In this document: piece by piece, positions 63,017 to 64,000 of the stretch
Position numbering within the stretch: the first letter of the stretch is position 1
Layout of the letters: the number at the start of each line of letters is the position of its first letter
Origin: Sphingomonas sp. DG1-23
GTDB lineage: Bacteria; Pseudomonadota; Alphaproteobacteria; Sphingomonadales; Sphingomonadaceae
NCBI RefSeq assembly: GCF_030730875.1
Contig: NZ_JAVAMA010000002.1
Coordinates: forward strand, 124,001-188,000
Direction: 5' to 3'
Length of the DNA: 64,000 nt
Notes under the pieces: model-generated
Seen by the model: only the letters and a program-made list of their open reading frames with translations
Databases searched by the model: none
What the model was told of the DNA's origin: nothing
Position numbers and translations under genes: made by a program

Positions 63017-63429
63017 CGCCCGCGGGGATTGCCGGAGGATCGGGCGCTATCCGTCGCGCTCGCTGATAAGGGTCGGCCGTCTTTTCGACGGAGCTGACCG
63101 GCGCGCCGAAGCCGGAGCTTTCGCTACATTGATCCGATAGCCGGCGGCTGCCGGCGGGCGTCGCTACGCCTTGGCGAATCCATCGCGGAGCCGGCAAGGC
63201 CGCGGCGACGATCCAGGGTTCCGGACTCGATATCGTCATCCTGGAAGCCGATTTTCTTCAAATCTTTGATTTGGATAGAAAAGCGAGCTGTCCGGGGCCA
63301 CCGTGGGCAAATATTCAGCGGCGCGGTGGATCCGGACTGAAGACTTTCCAGCGGAAAACTTGCTGTTTTCCGGGAAAGCCTGACATCCGGGATGACCCAG
63401 ATAGGGCTATTGAGTCCAGATTTGGCCGA
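63017..63429. other. Intergenic region before dcd terminus
   Basis: No credible gene in 413 bp between two convergent genes. It has a nested hairpin at about 63343-63378 (CTTTCC...CGGAAAAC-TTGCT-GTTTTCCG...GGAAAG) and mixed lower G+C near 63240-63300. It may be a terminator region or a decayed gene. Confidence 0.5.
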
Positions 63430-63981
63430 TCAAAGCCGCGGCAGCGTCACCCCGCGCTGGCCCATATATTTGCCGGCGCGGTCGGCATAGCTCGTCTCGC
63501 AGGGCTGATCGCCCTTGAGGAACAGAAACTGGCACGCGCCTTCATTGGCGTAGATCTTGGCCGGCAGCGGGGTGGTATTCGAGAATTCGAGCGTGACATG
63601 GCCTTCCCATTCGGGCTCGAGCGGCGTCACGTTGACGATGATGCCGCAGCGCGCATAGGTCGATTTGCCGAGGCAGATCACCAGCACGTCGCGCGGGATG
63701 CGGAAATATTCGACGGTGCGGGCCAGCGCGAAGCTGTTGGGCGGGATGATGCACACGTCGGTCTTGCGATCGACGAAGCTGTTTGCGGCGAAATCCTTGG
63801 GATCGACCACCGCCGAATCGACATTGGTGAAGATCTTGAACTCGTCGGCGACGCGCGCGTCATAGCCGTAGGAGGACAGGCCGTAGCTGATGCAGCCCTC
63901 GCGGCGCTGCGCCTCGACGAATGGCTCGATCATGCCGGTGGCGAGAGCGTGTTCGCGAATCCAGCGGTCGGAAAGGATCAT
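63430..63981 (-). CDS. dcd: dCTP deaminase
   Basis: A 183-residue Dcd: [69 protein letters not shown] with the catalytic Glu, and the last segment ACQFLFL. It turns dCTP into dUTP for thymidylate synthesis. Full length; ATG at 63981 inside the window. Confidence 0.95.
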   Translation of the reverse strand: MILSDRWIREHALATGMIEPFVEAQRREGCISYGLSSYGYDARVADEFKIFTNVDSAVVDPKDFAANSFVDRKTDVCIIPPNSFALARTVEYFRIPRDVLVICLGKSTYARCGIIVNVTPLEPEWEGHVTLEFSNTTPLPAKIYANEGACQFLFLKGDQPCETSYADRAGKYMGQRGVTLPRL

Positions 63982-64000
63982 TCGGGGCTCCGGGCGAGTG

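Overview
The window is high-G+C alphaproteobacterial chromosome, most likely from a sphingomonad (Sphingomonas or a close relative). The evidence is a ChpT-type histidine phosphotransferase, an UrcA-family protein, a TonB-ExbB-ExbD-ExbD set, a class A RNase P RNA, many CCCGGC-type intergenic hairpins, and housekeeping genes with alphaproteobacterial character. I see no CRISPR array, transposase or integrase. Almost the whole window is tightly packed core genome. The accessory parts are a split RHS toxin locus beside a tRNA-Arg gene, a vapBC toxin-antitoxin pair, and the end of a glycine-rich, tail-fibre-like protein at the left edge.

Layout. 1-1960: partial glycine-rich protein, a DUF6683-like secreted protein and a 48-aa membrane peptide. 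2036-7890: a chemotaxis/phosphorelay cluster (chpT-like, cheA, cheW, cheY, cheB, cheR) with stop/start overlaps. 7937-10989: an amidase, a YbjQ-like protein, rnpB, a J-domain protein, a thioredoxin-like ferredoxin and sufE. 11015-15428: an extended phage-shock (psp) locus. pspF faces a long minus-strand operon (35-aa peptide, pspA, pspB, pspC, then six more small membrane proteins) behind a clear sigma-54 promoter. 15462-19749: a PuuD-like membrane protein, sodB, yciB, ftsY and mtaB. 19767-22015: a DUF924 protein and a GGDEF/EAL protein. 22325-31250: ffh, rpsP, rimM, trmD and rplS. The usual rpsP-rimM-trmD-rplS operon is broken between rimM and trmD by about 4.9 kb holding a phosphoesterase, a DUF1399/TIGR04222 pair, a thioredoxin-reductase-like enzyme with an Ada-type regulator, an SRPBCC protein and vapBC. 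vapC overlaps trmD.

31443-35969: a zinc-ribbon-like small protein, a VOC protein divergent from soxR across a SoxR box, a 2OG-Fe(II) oxygenase-like protein, an S9 peptidase and a hypothetical. 36332-41207: two RHS/YD-repeat proteins, each with a signal peptide, then a small acidic candidate immunity gene; tRNA-Arg(TCT) follows. 41460-45450: a queuosine-precursor transporter, a hydrolase, a DUF1493 protein and a TbpB-like lipoprotein. 45472-47253: purQ, purS and purC. 47364-49386: two tandem DUF4349 proteins with a shared upstream motif. 49510-53443: a 49-aa gene, urcA divergent from a GcvA-like LysR regulator, and parC. 53728-58818: a GGDEF/EAL protein, then on the minus strand a GNAT protein, DUF1285, a CoA-pyrophosphatase-like Nudix enzyme and the CCA-adding enzyme, followed by folB. 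58874-63981: a secreted hypothetical, tonB-exbB-exbD-exbD, a TPR protein and dcd.

The most unusual content is the enlarged psp operon with a tandem family of PspB-like coiled-coil membrane proteins, and the two-chain secreted RHS system with an unrecognised toxin tip and partner gene. Calls rest on reading the sequence and on family knowledge. No database search was possible.
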